Source: Dromaius novaehollandiae | Taxonomy: Eukaryota; Chordata; Aves; Casuariiformes; Dromaiidae | DNA: 64,000 nucleotides | Assembly: GCF_036370855.1 (NCBI RefSeq) | Contig: NW_026991398.1 | Coordinates: forward strand, 868,001-932,000 | Direction of reading: 5' to 3' | In this document: positions 12,346-22,712 of the stretch, one piece after another | Layout: every line of letters starts with the position of its first letter | Numbering within the stretch: position 1 is the stretch's first letter | Notes under the pieces: generated by a model | Told to the model about the DNA's origin: nothing | Seen by the model: the letters and a program-made list of their open reading frames with translations, nothing else | Database searches by the model: none | Program-made: the position numbers and the translations under genes

Positions 12346-13814
12346 GCAATTTCCATATCCAGGAAAACATCATCCTTTTCTGGCTCGTTCATCTCCATCT
12401 GCCTGCGCCTGTGCCCCAGTCTGCATGCACTTGTGTATATTTGGGCTGCAGAGCCTCAGCTGTGGCACCGAGTGCAGACCGGTCATGATGAAACATGTTA
12501 CCAAGGGCCAAGGACACCACGTGTGCTATAGCCCCACTTCGGAGCAGAGATATGCTTGCATAGATAGCAGGCGTCCATGTAGTGGTGAAAGGAGATTGCT
12601 AAGAAAGCAAACCCTGCAGTGCCCAAGGCCAGGGAGAAACAGAGCTGGGCTGTGATGAAATGGCAGGAGAGGGGCTGGCTGCCTGAGCTGACTCTGCAGC
12701 ACCATTGGGCCTGTGACAGAGGTGAACCGATCTCCAGGAAGGACAAGGTGTCACTGAAACATTCCCTGGGCCTGGATGTCCTGTGATCCAACCAACCTGT
12801 GGATATCACTAGCACAGTCCCTGTTCATATCATCTGAAGGGGTGAGAAGTTGTTAATGGAGAGAAAAACTAGAAGTGTTTGAGAGTGCAGGGACTACAGT
12901 GGAGACCTTGGTGTGATGTGCCTTCTGTCTATGCAATACTGTTGGATGTAGATGGGATGGACTTTGCTTAAAGGCAAAGGATTCAGTTGTTTGGGCACTG
13001 GTAGGAAACCTGGGAGGCTCTGGGGTGCTTTCCCAGCAACCATTCCAGAAGGACATGGCTTTCCTGTAGGTCCCATGCTGAATCTGCTAGAGACGTGGTT
13101 GTGCTGGACACCCCAGGCATTGGACATGGCCCTGCCTATGGCCTATCTTTATGTCAGTGAATCTACTGTCTGCACTGAATTGCATTAGCTGTTTGCTTTG
13201 TACAGATCTGCTTGTGCCTCAGCTTCCTAGTGAGTGGAGCTCTAGTTGCAGTAGGCATCTAGGGTCATTTCAGATGGCCAAGGCAATTCCCCACCTGGCC
13301 CCCACCTCATGTACTAGAAGGATGCAGGTGTCATATTTGCACCGTCAGAACAAACAGACACTGGCACATGCCTGGGACCACCACTGTCTCTTCAGCTGTC
13401 ACCAGGTGTTTGTGTGTGTCCAGCTGACTCCCACCCTCCATCTCCAGTGATTACAGTGTGAGCTTAGACAAGGAGCTCCCATGCAGACACCTATGTGGTG
13501 CTCACTTCAGTTTTGGCAAAGGGAATCCCACCTCCTGTGTGTTTTTTGTAGAGCTCACAGGAGGGATCTAAATCCCACTCCCGCCCAGGGCCTTCTAAAC
13601 CACCCTGAGAAGCCCAAACTGACTCATCTGAATTAACACCTGAAACATGGGTAAATGAACTCCCTTCTTGTCCCTGCCTAGGTTCCTGCCTAGTGAAGGG
13701 ATAGGAATAGGTGCTTCCAGATTGGGATATATCCACCTCTTGCAGATAACCATCCTCTGATGAGACAAAGTGCAATGCTGGCATCAGTCTTCCTTCAGTG
13801 CTTAGAGAGGGACC
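12346..13814. repeat. duplicated block P, OR upstream flank, copy 1
   Basis: This block matches the reverse complement of 57126-58595 and 31826-33335, and part of it matches 25231-25714 and 44941-45258. Shared landmarks include GGTGTTTGTGTGTGTCCAGC near 13406 and TGATGAGACAAA near 13757, just before the promoter module. No coding potential was recognised. It is probably distal 5' flank of the receptor. Confidence 0.75.
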
Positions 13815-14139
13815 ATCAGTGATTATTTTAGTTTATTGCAGTGAACATGTCCCAAGAGGAGGGAGCACAAGGGACAGAGACATTCAGGCCTTCAGCTGGG
13901 CCTCTGCTCCTGAGTGGGGCCAGGCTCCTGGGATGGAGGGAGCTCATGGCAACCTGGCAGCACTGCCCAGACACAGCTGTGTGCAGGAGCAGCTCCTCTG
14001 CCAAGAGCAGCAGGGCTGCGGGCACTGCCTGCTGCTGCTGACATGAGCTGAGAGAAGGCAGAGAGAAGTGGAAGGCAGTGTGGAGTGGGAGGACAGAGGA
14101 GAGCTCCTTGTGGGGGAAATATTCACAGCCCTTGACACG
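13815..14139 (+). promoter_or_regulatory. OR1 promoter module and untranslated first exon
   Basis: The AT-rich box GATTATTTTAGTTTATT (13821-13837) carries homeodomain-type ATTA/TAAT cores. It is followed by TCCCAAGAGGA (13850-13860), which fits the Olf1/EBF consensus TCCCNNRRGRR. Olfactory receptor promoters are known to combine these two site types. A GC-rich stretch follows with an E-box palindrome ACACAGCTGTGT (13971-13982), and the module ends at CTTGACACG just before a GTAAGT donor at 14140. The Olf1-like site to donor distance is 290 bp, the same as for OR2, OR3 and OR5. The transcription start is not visible, so the 5' edge of the exon is unknown. Confidence 0.7.
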
Positions 14140-15294
14140 GTAAGTCTTTGGCTGAGCATCCAGGGCATCCTTTTACCTCCTCCCAAGGAAGCTGCAGGGG
14201 GGTCGAAGCCGGGATGTGCACCCAGGTCTGCGCAGGGCTATAATTCAAAACACTCTCCCTGCACCCAGGGGTGCTGTGTGCCCGGGGCAGTGACTCTGCT
14301 GCCTGCAAGGGTCAGCACTCAGCCTGCCTGGGGAGCTCCCCACGGCTCTGCAGGGAGAAGCTCTGGGTGGGAGGAGCGACCCCCGGCAGGGCAGGTTCAT
14401 TCTCCCGTTGAGAGGGTGCTGTGTGGGTCAGGGCTGCTCATAGCTCTAGCTCATGCATGGGACATTTTAGAGGGGAATTTTCAAAAGAAAAGTGAAGGCA
14501 GGGATTTCCTGAAAGAGAAGTCAATTTCCTGAGATGGTGCTTTAGATTTTCTACCACCTGGCAAGGGGAAAATGAAAGTGGAGCTGTCAGGCTTGTTGGA
14601 CAACAGACTGAGACTTATTAACAGTTTCAATGAGCAGCTAATGTGTCTGCTAGGAACTTCTGACAGTCCCTTCACCCATCCCTCAGTCTATAGACAGCAC
14701 CAGCTTCCCCTTTGCTGGCCTCCTCAGGGTTTATCTGACCTGCTCCTTAGCACCTGCAAACATGGGGATGCCCCTGGACAGTGCCCTGCTGCTGGGAGAA
14801 TTCTGGAGATGAGAACTGAGGTCACTGAGGGAGGTGTCAGCACTGCAGGGACTGACCATGACCTGCTCAGCTCCATCCTCCCATAATGGTTCTGTTAGCA
14901 GTTCCCTCTCGTTGCCTGCCCATCTCTGCTGCCTGGAGCTGTTCCTCATGAGAGTCAGAAACCTTGTCACACCCTTCATCACCCTCTCCATCTCTGGGCT
15001 GAGAGAGAGGAATTTGGAAATGTTCACTGTGAAACTGAACTCCTCCGCTCCCAGCTCAGTCCAGTGTCTTTCTTAGAGGAACTTGTGAGTGTGGTTGTCC
15101 TTCACCTGAGTGAGGTGCAAGTGCAGGACAGTGAAGGACAAGACTCACTGACAGACCAGGTCCCATGACCACCTACGAAGTCACCGCAGAGTTCCCTCTT
15201 GGGATGCACAAGGGCTCATGCTGAGAGCAACTGAAATGCCAAAGATTTCTACCCCATCAAAGAATGCTCCCACGCTGAGAAGGAGGCATGTAAA

Positions 15295-15341
<47 letters not shown>

Positions 15342-16104
15342 CACCATTATATATATATATATCTCTGTATATATATATGTATATCAATATATCATCAGAC
15401 TCCTCCACTGATCATTTTGCAGAGAAAAATGGGTTTCCAAATGTTGACCAGCCCTTCCACACATGGGGTGGACATATTCTGCTGCAGGATGTGTGCATCA
15501 GAGCTAATCACTTCCCATCCTCTCTGCAGTGCCTGGAGGAAGGGCGCAGATGGTAAACTGGTGTGAGGACAGGGTCTATCTCATTGGAACAGAGACATCG
15601 AGAAAGGGTCAGGCACCCCCTGCCTTCACTTGACTGTTTCTCTGCCTTCCTGGAGTGGGAGTTGGCGTGACTGATCCAGACACAGACACCTCTGTTCAAG
15701 AGGACAAGGCTGGCAGAGATGTATATCTTCTCTTTCAGATACAGCTGGCATGAGAGCTGTGTTCAGCTCTCATTGTGGTAAATAGAGAATATACCCCAAT
15801 ATATTGGTATGTGGACCAAGTCCCCTGCTCCCAGCACCCAGCCCCAGGCATCCCACCACATAGCAAGGTCAGTTTGACATCTCCATTTACACCCCCCCAG
15901 CAGAACAGGGCTGACTCCTCTGGAGCCCACGGACAGAGGCCCTTGCGCTGCACAGCACAGTCAGACAGTGCAAACAGAGCTCCAGAAAGGGAGCTGAACG
16001 AAGGTAAAAGACAGAGGAAAGGTGGGGGGTTCTATGAGAAACAGAAGGGGTTTGGATCAGAGAAGGCTGCTCTAACCTGACACTATCTTTACCTCCTTGG
16101 ACAG
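14140..16104 (+). other. OR1 intron 1 (inferred, 1965 bp)
   Basis: The intron is bounded by GTAAGT at 14140 and a pyrimidine-rich CTTTACCTCCTTGGACAG acceptor ending at 16104. It carries blocks shared with the introns of OR2, OR3 and OR5, one of them (about 14800-14940) inverted relative to the gene, and the TG/AT microsatellite at 15296-15394. Confidence 0.65.
15296..15394. repeat. (TG)n then (AT)n microsatellite
   Basis: About 21 TG dinucleotides (15296-15338) are followed by alternating AT tracts broken by CTCTG and GT interruptions to about 15394. The tract lies in the OR1 intron and is absent from the introns of the other receptors. It is likely to be length-variable. Confidence 0.95.
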
Positions 16105-16127
16105 TCCACAAAGCCCCGAGCAAGCAA

Positions 16128-17060
16128 ATGTCCAACAGCAGCTCCTTCAACGAGTTCCTCCTCCTGCCATTCGCTGACACATGGGAGCTGCAGCTCTTGC
16201 ACTTCTCGCTCTTCCTGGGCATCTACCTGGCTGCCCTCCTGGGCAACGGCCTCATCATCACAGCCGTAGCCTGCGACCACCGCCTCCACACCCCCATGTA
16301 CTTCTTCCTCCTCAACCTCTCCCTCCTCGACCTTGGCTCCATCTCCACCACTGTGCCCAAATCCATGGCCAATTCCCTGTGGGACACCAGGGCCATTTCC
16401 TACTCAGGATGTGCTGCCCAGATATTTTTCTTATTTTTTTTATCTCTAGCAGAGTTTTATCTCCTCACTGTCATGGCCTATGATCGCTTTGTTGCCATCT
16501 GCAGACCCCTGCACTATGGGACCCTCATGGGCAGCAGAACCTGTGTCAAAATGGCAGCAGCTGCCTGGGCCAGTGGTTTTCTCTATGCTGTCCTGCACAC
16601 TGCTAACACATTTTCAATACCACTCTGCCAAGGCAACACAGTGGTGCAGTTCTTCTGTGAAATCCCCCAGATCCTCAAGCTCTCCTGCTCAGACGCCTAC
16701 CTCAGGGAAGTGGGACTTCTCGTGGTTGGTGCCTGTTTATCTTTGGGGTGTTTCGTTTTCATTGTGCTGTCCTACGTGCAGATCTTCACTGCTGTGCTGA
16801 GGATCCCCTCTGAGCAGGGACAACACAAAGCCTTTTCCATGTGCCTCCCGCACCTGGCTGTGGTCTCCCTGTTTGTCAGCACTGGCATCTTTGCCTACCT
16901 GAAGCCCCCCTCCCTCTCCTCCCCAGCTCTGGATCTGGTGGTGGCTGTTCTGTACTCGGTGGTGCCTCCAACTCTGAACCCCCTCATCTACAGCATGAGG
17001 AACAAGGAGCTCAAGGAGGCACTGAGGAAACTGATTCAATGGGCCCAATCTCAGCACTGA
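16128..17060 (+). CDS. olfactory receptor, OR14-like (OR1), intact
   Basis: This 310-residue odorant receptor is a class A GPCR expected in the plasma membrane and cilia of olfactory neurons, coupling odor binding to G-olf and cAMP. Hallmarks seen: N-terminal sequon N3-S-S, GN motif in TM1 (39-40), LHTPMYFFLLNLS at 54-66, MAYDRF at 116-121 with F in place of the usual Y, disulfide cysteines C95 and C177 plus loop cysteines C167 and C187, SYVQIF at 215-220, KAFSMCLPHL at 234-243, and NPLIYSMRNKE at 284-294. Length is typical of the family. The start is the ATG 23 bp after the inferred splice acceptor (16104); it aligns with the MSN start in OR4 and OR5. OR1 faces OR2 tail to tail. The sequence best fits the bird gamma-c expansion. 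The ligand is unknown. Confidence 0.96.
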   Translation: MSNSSSFNEFLLLPFADTWELQLLHFSLFLGIYLAALLGNGLIITAVACDHRLHTPMYFFLLNLSLLDLGSISTTVPKSMANSLWDTRAISYSGCAAQIFFLFFLSLAEFYLLTVMAYDRFVAICRPLHYGTLMGSRTCVKMAAAAWASGFLYAVLHTANTFSIPLCQGNTVVQFFCEIPQILKLSCSDAYLREVGLLVVGACLSLGCFVFIVLSYVQIFTAVLRIPSEQGQHKAFSMCLPHLAVVSLFVSTGIFAYLKPPSLSSPALDLVVAVLYSVVPPTLNPLIYSMRNKELKEALRKLIQWAQSQH

Positions 17061-18589
17061 TAACTGTCCATTTTGCATCAATTCCTCAGGGTACCTCCCA
17101 TCAAATCTTTTTGTTTTGCATTTCTTTCTTTCTTATTTTCCTCTTTTTCCTTTAAAAAAAAATCAGGTTCATGTTATGTCTACTCAAGAATCTCTCATTT
17201 GAATCTGACCCAGAGACTGTGTTGAAGCAGGAAGCCCGGTTTCCCCCTTCATCAGCAGAGATGGGGGAACCTCAGAGCCCCCTAGTCTGAGCTCCCTCGG
17301 ATGCCCCAGTGCAATGGGGAGAGTTTCCCTTTGCAGTGTCTCTTCTGGCGCTGACACCAAGGGAGCTCAGGGGCACAGAGTCAGGCTCAGACGAGTGCAG
17401 GCCGGGTGAGACCATGGGTCCCATGTCCCCTGGGTCACAGTCAGGGTGTGATCTCACACCCCTCTCCTGTGAGGGTGGCAGCCAAGTGTCACCGTGGGCT
17501 GGTCCCTTCCCTCTAAAGCACTCCAACACCACAAGTGGAGGGGGAGGGGAGGGGAGTCAGGCAGCAGCTTGTGGGGACAGACCCCCATGCTTGGCAGTAT
17601 CATCCCCCCACTGCCACAGCAGGCATTTCCTTGCTGCAGCCTTCCCATGGGGGCTGCAGCTTTCCTGGAGACACATCCCCACACAGCAGCAGGAATTACT
17701 CTTTTTAGGGTTGTTTTCTTCATTTCCATGATGGCCTTCTGTGCTCTGTGGATATGACGCAGGAGTTCTCATAACCTGGTGGTGGTAGGCTTGTGTTTCC
17801 ATGTGCATGTGTCCTGGAAGTACAGGCAGGAGCAGGCAATGGGCACCCTTATGCCAGTCCTGGCCTCCAGAATAACATTTCCACAATAAAAGGGGATCTC
17901 CCCTGTGACGTGCCTGAAATCTGGCCTTTCTTCAGGAGATGGAGTCAAAAATATGCTTGAGGGGTTGGATCACTAAGAGGTCTTGTGTTCTACTTCCGTA
18001 CTCCATGGGCTCAAGAGGATGAGCTCAGAGTCCCTGGGTGATCTGTTAGGGACCGAGGGCTGCACTCAGAGCTCATTTCTCAGTGACCAGTGCCAGTGGG
18101 GATGGGGAATGGTGTCTGAAATGTCTGCCTGGGGCTGTCCCGCAGGTGACAGTGCTGATGAGAGATGCCCAACCTTCTGGAGGGGAAATGGAGCCCCACG
18201 AGAGCCCAGGGGATGTCCAGGGACAGTGTGTGCCTGGGGGTGGGCAGTTAGTGGAGCCTCACAAAGTGAGGGATGGTTCATGGTGCAGTAACTAGAAGGT
18301 AGAGCACTAAATCCAGGTATGCATGGGGAAACGAGGGCTCTGCAATCCCCAGAGAGGCAGTGGGGACCCAGGAGGCCCAGGGAAGGGGCCCTGGAGAGTG
18401 ATTCCTGCACCCTCAGTGAAACACCACAGGCTGGAGCTAGTGTCCCCCCAAACACATCTCCTGCCATTGCCAACATCTTGGGGTCCCTCTGAGCACTGTC
18501 CATGGGCACAGACAGGTGCCAGCAGTATCAGTGGTGGTGACCCCTGTCCAGCTGGGTCTGCTTCCCACCCCAACCAGCACGGTCCATGG
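17061..18589. repeat. OR1 3' flank, duplicated
   Basis: This flank matches, in reverse, the 3' flanks of OR3 (about 27590-28930) and OR5 (about 52370-53650). The anchors are the segment near 17224-17300 with CCCCCTTCATCAGCAGAGAT, the AATAAAAGG site near 17885 and a segment near 18000-18480. No independent gene was recognised. The stop-poor GC-rich composition yields chance open frames. Confidence 0.7.
17885..17890 (+). promoter_or_regulatory. candidate poly(A) signal for OR1
   Basis: AATAAA lies about 825 bp after the OR1 stop within CACAATAAAAGGGGATC. Matching AATAAAAGG sites follow OR2, OR3 and OR4 in the sense direction. Confidence 0.45.
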
Positions 18590-18870
18590 CCCCACAGCAG
18601 GGCTGCTCCATGTGGGAAGCGGAGCCAGGAGCCGAGGGTGCCAGCAAGGCAGGTGGGGCAGGGACCCACTGATGAGAGGTGCCGTTCTGCAGAGCCTGGA
18701 CAAGAGGAGCAGAGCAGGCTTGGGGATCCTAACCAGGGTCAGGCACAGTCCAGTGATGGCCAGATGGGACTGCAGGGCTCCTACAGCCCTGCTTTGTGTG
18801 GGAGGTTGGACTGGAGACCTCCAGAGATCCCTTCCCACCAGAACTCCTCTGTGAATCCATGAATTCTCAG
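18590..18870 (+). mobile_element. CR1 LINE 3' end fragment
   Basis: The right part reads GGAGGTTGGACTGGAGACC then TCCCTTCCCACC and ends with a TGAATCCATGAATTCT-like tail, the classic CR1 3' terminus. The same fragment in reverse lies at 26390-26690. It is too short to encode anything. Confidence 0.75.
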
Positions 18871-21530
18871 CCTCTACTCTGGCACCACTGGCACGGGGAC
18901 GAGAGCACCTGGGGCAGAGCAGAATGAGCTTGTCTGGGAGAGCAGCAGGGGGAAGATCCCAACGCCCCTCCCTGGCTCAGCCTTGGTGTTTGGAAAACTC
19001 CCTCATGAACCCTGAGAGGCTTCATCTGCCTCTTCCAACCTCCCTGTGCTCCTCTCCCATCAGCCAAAGTGGAGTCCAGCATTGCCTGGGGACTCTCTTC
19101 CCCATAGGGAGCAGAGGGAGGATCTTCACCAGCCACACGCTGACTTTTCCACCCCCAGCTTTTGCAGTTGCCTGCGCCTGGGTCTGCCCACTTGCCTTCA
19201 CCATGGTCACAGCTGCACTGAAGCCCATGAAAATCTTGGTGCTCCCACCTTCGAGCTGGCATCCACCCTGAACCTGGAGCCTGATCAGCCACAAAGGCAT
19301 CACCCCTCCAGTGCCCTGGCCCTGAAGCCGAGAGCAGAGGTCTTTGCCCCAATTTCCCTGCTCCTCCCCTGCTCCCAGCACATCTACTGCCGTGCCCATG
19401 TCAAACTCTCCTGTCACCAGACTGCTCCAGGCCTGAGGCAGCTCCAGCTCCCTCCAGGGCTGCACTGGAGCCTTTCAGGAGCAGGCTGAGGTGGGGCTGG
19501 CACTGCCAGGGTGGGTCGAGAGAGGGCAGCTCCCCTCTGCCACACTGGGGCTGGGGCTGAGGCTGGGGCTGGGGCTGGGCATAGCGTTGCCCTGGGGAGC
19601 TCCCTGAGGAGCCGCTCCGGGGGATCCTCCACCTCTGCCCTGGCAGCAGCACCAGCGCTCAGGGTGCCGGGGTGGAAGTGCACAGAGGGTGGAATGGGCA
19701 TGGGCTGCCCAGGGGGAGCATCAAAACCTTGTCCATGCATGCAGGGATGGAGTGAGGAAAGCCAAAGCTCGGCTGGACCTGGAACCACAGACCTCAGATG
19801 TGGAAACGGCTAGGGTATTCTTAAATGACTCTTAAATGATCCCCTGGAGTCTGAGGGGTCAAAGCACCCAGCCCCTGCCCAGCCCAGGCTGTGCCCAGCG
19901 TGAGGGTCAGCAGACTGCTGTGCTTCAGCGTCTGCTGGGTTCTGGTGCAGAAGAGAGGCCATGCAAGGCTGGTCTTTTCCCCTCCATTGGGGTACGGAGA
20001 CCTGCAGGAGGACGGAACTGGCCATGGACCACCTCACAGCTGGGTGAGCAGCCAGTGCTGGAAAGGGGTGATGTGAGGGGCTGGTCTGGGACAATGGCCC
20101 TGGGGCAGCTTCCCCACTGTGTCCGTGCAACACAGGGAACAACCTGGGCTCTCCTCTCCTGCACCCACCATGTCCTGCTGCCTTTCCCAGCAGACCTGCA
20201 TTTGCCTGCAAGCACATGGCTGTGTGCTCCCACACTGCCGTTCACACGCAGGAGCTGCCTGCTGGCATTTGTCCTCTCCTGGGCCCTTTCCAGACCAGAC
20301 CAGACCCTCCCCAGCTCTCCCCACCTCCCCTGCCCTCTCCCCAGCCCACCCAGCACAGCAGACCAGGCTGGGGTGGCCCCACAGCAGTGCCTGTGGCAGG
20401 GGGCTGCAGAGCTCTGGGCACTCACCCCACAGCCCCAGCCCCTCTGCAGGCCACAGCAGCTGCTGGGGGGCACAGAGGGGTGTCAGCCTCCCCATCAGAC
20501 CCACACCTGGGGGCCAGCAATGGCACAAGGCAATGGAGGCCAGGCACTCCATGTCTCCACTGCTCTCATGACCAGAGATCCTTCACCCTGGATGCCTGCA
20601 GCCCCTCTGGGCAGCCCCTCTCCCCAGGGCAGCACAAGACTCCTGGCCCCGGGGCTCCTCAGGCAGCTCCAGTGTCAGGGCAGCCTGCCCGGAGCTGACA
20701 CACACGGAAACAGGTTTTCATTTATTCCCCCCCACAAGCACACAATTGCTCCTTTGCTCTTCTCTGGAGATGTCCCTGCTCCCCAGAGAGCCTTTCCCAG
20801 CTGAGTGTGTCTGTGCTGGCCCAGCCAGCCATTCCTGCACCCCTGCCCTCTGCTCCCTGCAGGGCCCCCGGGCTGGTGGTGCTGCTCTGCAGGGCGAGCA
20901 GGCAGATGTGCAGTGGTCCTGGGTGACTCCTCACTGGCCGTGCTGGTGAGGGCAGACCCAGCTGGACCAGCATCATTGCACCTGACAAGCCCTCCCCAGG
21001 GTCTGTGGCTGTGGAGGATGCTTGGAGCAATCACAGGCCATTTCACATTGCTCAGGATGGGTTCAGAGGTGTCGTTAGACTCAGCCCACTCCCTCTCCTG
21101 AGACTGCAGAGCCCTGATGTGGTGCATTCCCTGGTTTGGCCCTTCACCTTTGGGTGACTACCCCTGGTTTGGGGGTTCTCCACTCACTGCCCATTCCAGG
21201 CACACGCTGCCCCTGGAGATATCCTGTGCTCTCCGGGTGGCTCCATACTCCCTTCCAGAAGGATGGGCATCTGTCACCAGCCCTCTAATAGGTGGGACAG
21301 TCCCTGGCAGAGACCTCTTGACCACTCACCCTCTCCAGGGGCACTGGGCACCCACAAGTGACGGCTCCATCCAGCCCTCCCTCCCTCGCACATCACCCTC
21401 TGCGTGCATCCCCCTTAGCCAATGGAAATCCCAAGCACAGCAACAGGACCTTTTTGGGTGCAATTCCCTGAGTGCATTCTTGGCTCCAGGGTGGGAAGAA
21501 GAGCCTTTTGTTCAGGTACAGTACTAAGTA
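18871..21530. repeat. GC-rich duplicated block T (OR2 3' flank), copy 1
   Basis: This block matches 48925-51590 in direct orientation at high identity over about 2.65 kb. It lies between the tails of OR1 and OR2. Several overlapping open frames of 150-320 codons occur on both strands, but they are not conserved in length in the second copy and resemble no family. I regard them as chance frames in GC-rich DNA. Confidence 0.8.
19545..19580. repeat. CTGGGG hexamer repeat, 6 units
   Basis: Six CTGGGG-type hexamers, one of them CTGAGG and the last CTGGGC, form G-runs spaced by CT. The second copy at 49623-49652 has five units. The tract is a possible G-quadruplex former on the plus strand. Confidence 0.85.
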
Positions 21531-21538
21531 GTACCCCT

Positions 21539-21544
21539 TTTATT
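21539..21544 (-). promoter_or_regulatory. candidate poly(A) signal for OR2
   Basis: AATAAA on the minus strand lies about 210 bp past the OR2 stop, within CTGTAATAAAAGGGG. The corresponding site downstream of OR4 is at 48378, and an orphan version sits at 51597. Confidence 0.5.
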
Positions 21545-21752
21545 ACAGAGATGCTACTTGGGAGGCCACCTCTGACACAGTGATAGGCAGATTTACAGAA
21601 GGCCTCTGGGTTAAACAGATGGGCTTTGCGACTTTGGAGAAGTGGGAGGAATTCAAACTTGTGCACAGATGTGACTATCACAGACAGAATGCACAATGCA
21701 CAAGAGCTGCTGGAGATAAACGGGGAATTGCTTGTGAGGAGAGATGGGCAGC

Positions 21753-22688
21753 TCATTGCTGCTGAACTAGTACCAGCTGAAAGAGTTTCCTCACTGCCTC
21801 CTGGATCTCCTTGTTCCTCATGCTGTAGATGAGGGGGTTCACTGCTGGAGGCACCACCGAGTACAGAACAGCCAGGAGCAGATCCAGATCTGGGGAGGAG
21901 ATGGAGGGGGGCTTCAGGTAGGCAAACATGACAGTGCTGATGAGCAAGGAGACCACAGCCAGGTGCGGGAGGCACATGGAAAAGGCTTTGTGCTGGCCCT
22001 GCTCAGAGGGGATCCTCAGCACAGCAGTGAAGATCTGCACGTAGGACACCACAATGAAAATGAAACACACAAAGCCTAAACAGGCACCAACCACAATAAG
22101 CCCAACTTCCCTGAGGTAGGAGTCTGAGCAGAAGGGCTTGAGGATCTGTGAGATTTCACAGAAGAACTGGTCCAGGGCATTGCCTTGGCAGAGTGGTATT
22201 GAAAATGTGTTAGCAGTGTGCAGGAGAGCATAGAGAAAAACAGTGCTCCAGGCAGCTGCTGCCATTTTGACACAAGCTCTGCTGCCCATGAGGGTCTCGT
22301 AGTGCAGGGGTCTGCAGATGGCAATGTAGCGATCATAGGCCATGAGAGTGAGGAGAGAATACTCTGCTGACATAAAGAAGACAAAGAAAAAGACCTGGGC
22401 AGCACATCCTGCGTAGGAAATGGCCCTGGTGTCCCACAGGGAATTGGCCATGGATTTGGGGACTGTGACAGAGATCGTGCCAAGGTCGAGGAGGGAGAGG
22501 TTGAGGAGGAAGAAGTACATGGGGGTGTGGAGGCGGTGGCTGAAGGCTACGGCTGTGATGATGAGGCCGTTGCCCAGGAGGGCAGCCAGGTAGATGCCCA
22601 GGAAGAGCGAGAAGTGCAAGAGCTGCAGCTCCCGGGTGTCCACAAATGGCAGGAGGAGGAACTCATTGAAGGAGCTGCTGCTCAACAT
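21753..22688 (-). CDS. olfactory receptor, OR14-like (OR2), intact
   Basis: This is a 311-residue odorant GPCR with all seven-TM hallmarks: GN in TM1, LHTPMYFFLLNLS (54-66), MAYDRY (116-121), C95-C177 bridge, C167 and C187, SYVQIF (215-220), KAFSMCLPHL (234-243), NPLIYSMRNKE (284-294). It begins MLSSSSFNEF, so the N-terminal N-X-S/T sequon found in the other four paralogs (and in nearly all ORs) is missing; no other sequon lies in the first 25 residues. TM3 (FFMSAEYSLLT) matches OR5, whereas TM1-2 matches OR1. The start is the ATG 24 bp after the acceptor whose AG is at 22714-22713. It has its own promoter module 2.2 kb upstream and is tail to tail with OR1. Confidence 0.96.
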   Translation of the reverse strand: MLSSSSFNEFLLLPFVDTRELQLLHFSLFLGIYLAALLGNGLIITAVAFSHRLHTPMYFFLLNLSLLDLGTISVTVPKSMANSLWDTRAISYAGCAAQVFFFVFFMSAEYSLLTLMAYDRYIAICRPLHYETLMGSRACVKMAAAAWSTVFLYALLHTANTFSIPLCQGNALDQFFCEISQILKPFCSDSYLREVGLIVVGACLGFVCFIFIVVSYVQIFTAVLRIPSEQGQHKAFSMCLPHLAVVSLLISTVMFAYLKPPSISSPDLDLLLAVLYSVVPPAVNPLIYSMRNKEIQEAVRKLFQLVLVQQQ

Positions 22689-22712
22689 TTGCTTCCTCTG
22701 GGCTGTGGGGGA

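Noticed and set aside
13841-14041. 66-codon frame (MNMSQEEGAQG...) repeated near 31800, 45727 and 57098
   Set aside because: It overlaps the promoter/first exon, is lost in the OR2 copy, and a second frame over the same bases is equally open. DNA-level conservation of the module is a sufficient explanation.
19836-20804. 322-codon open frame in the OR1-OR2 intergenic region (and similar frames on the other strand)
   Set aside because: The homologous copy near 49.9-50.7 kb has different frame extents, several phases are open at once, and no domain is recognisable. GC-rich, stop-poor DNA explains it.
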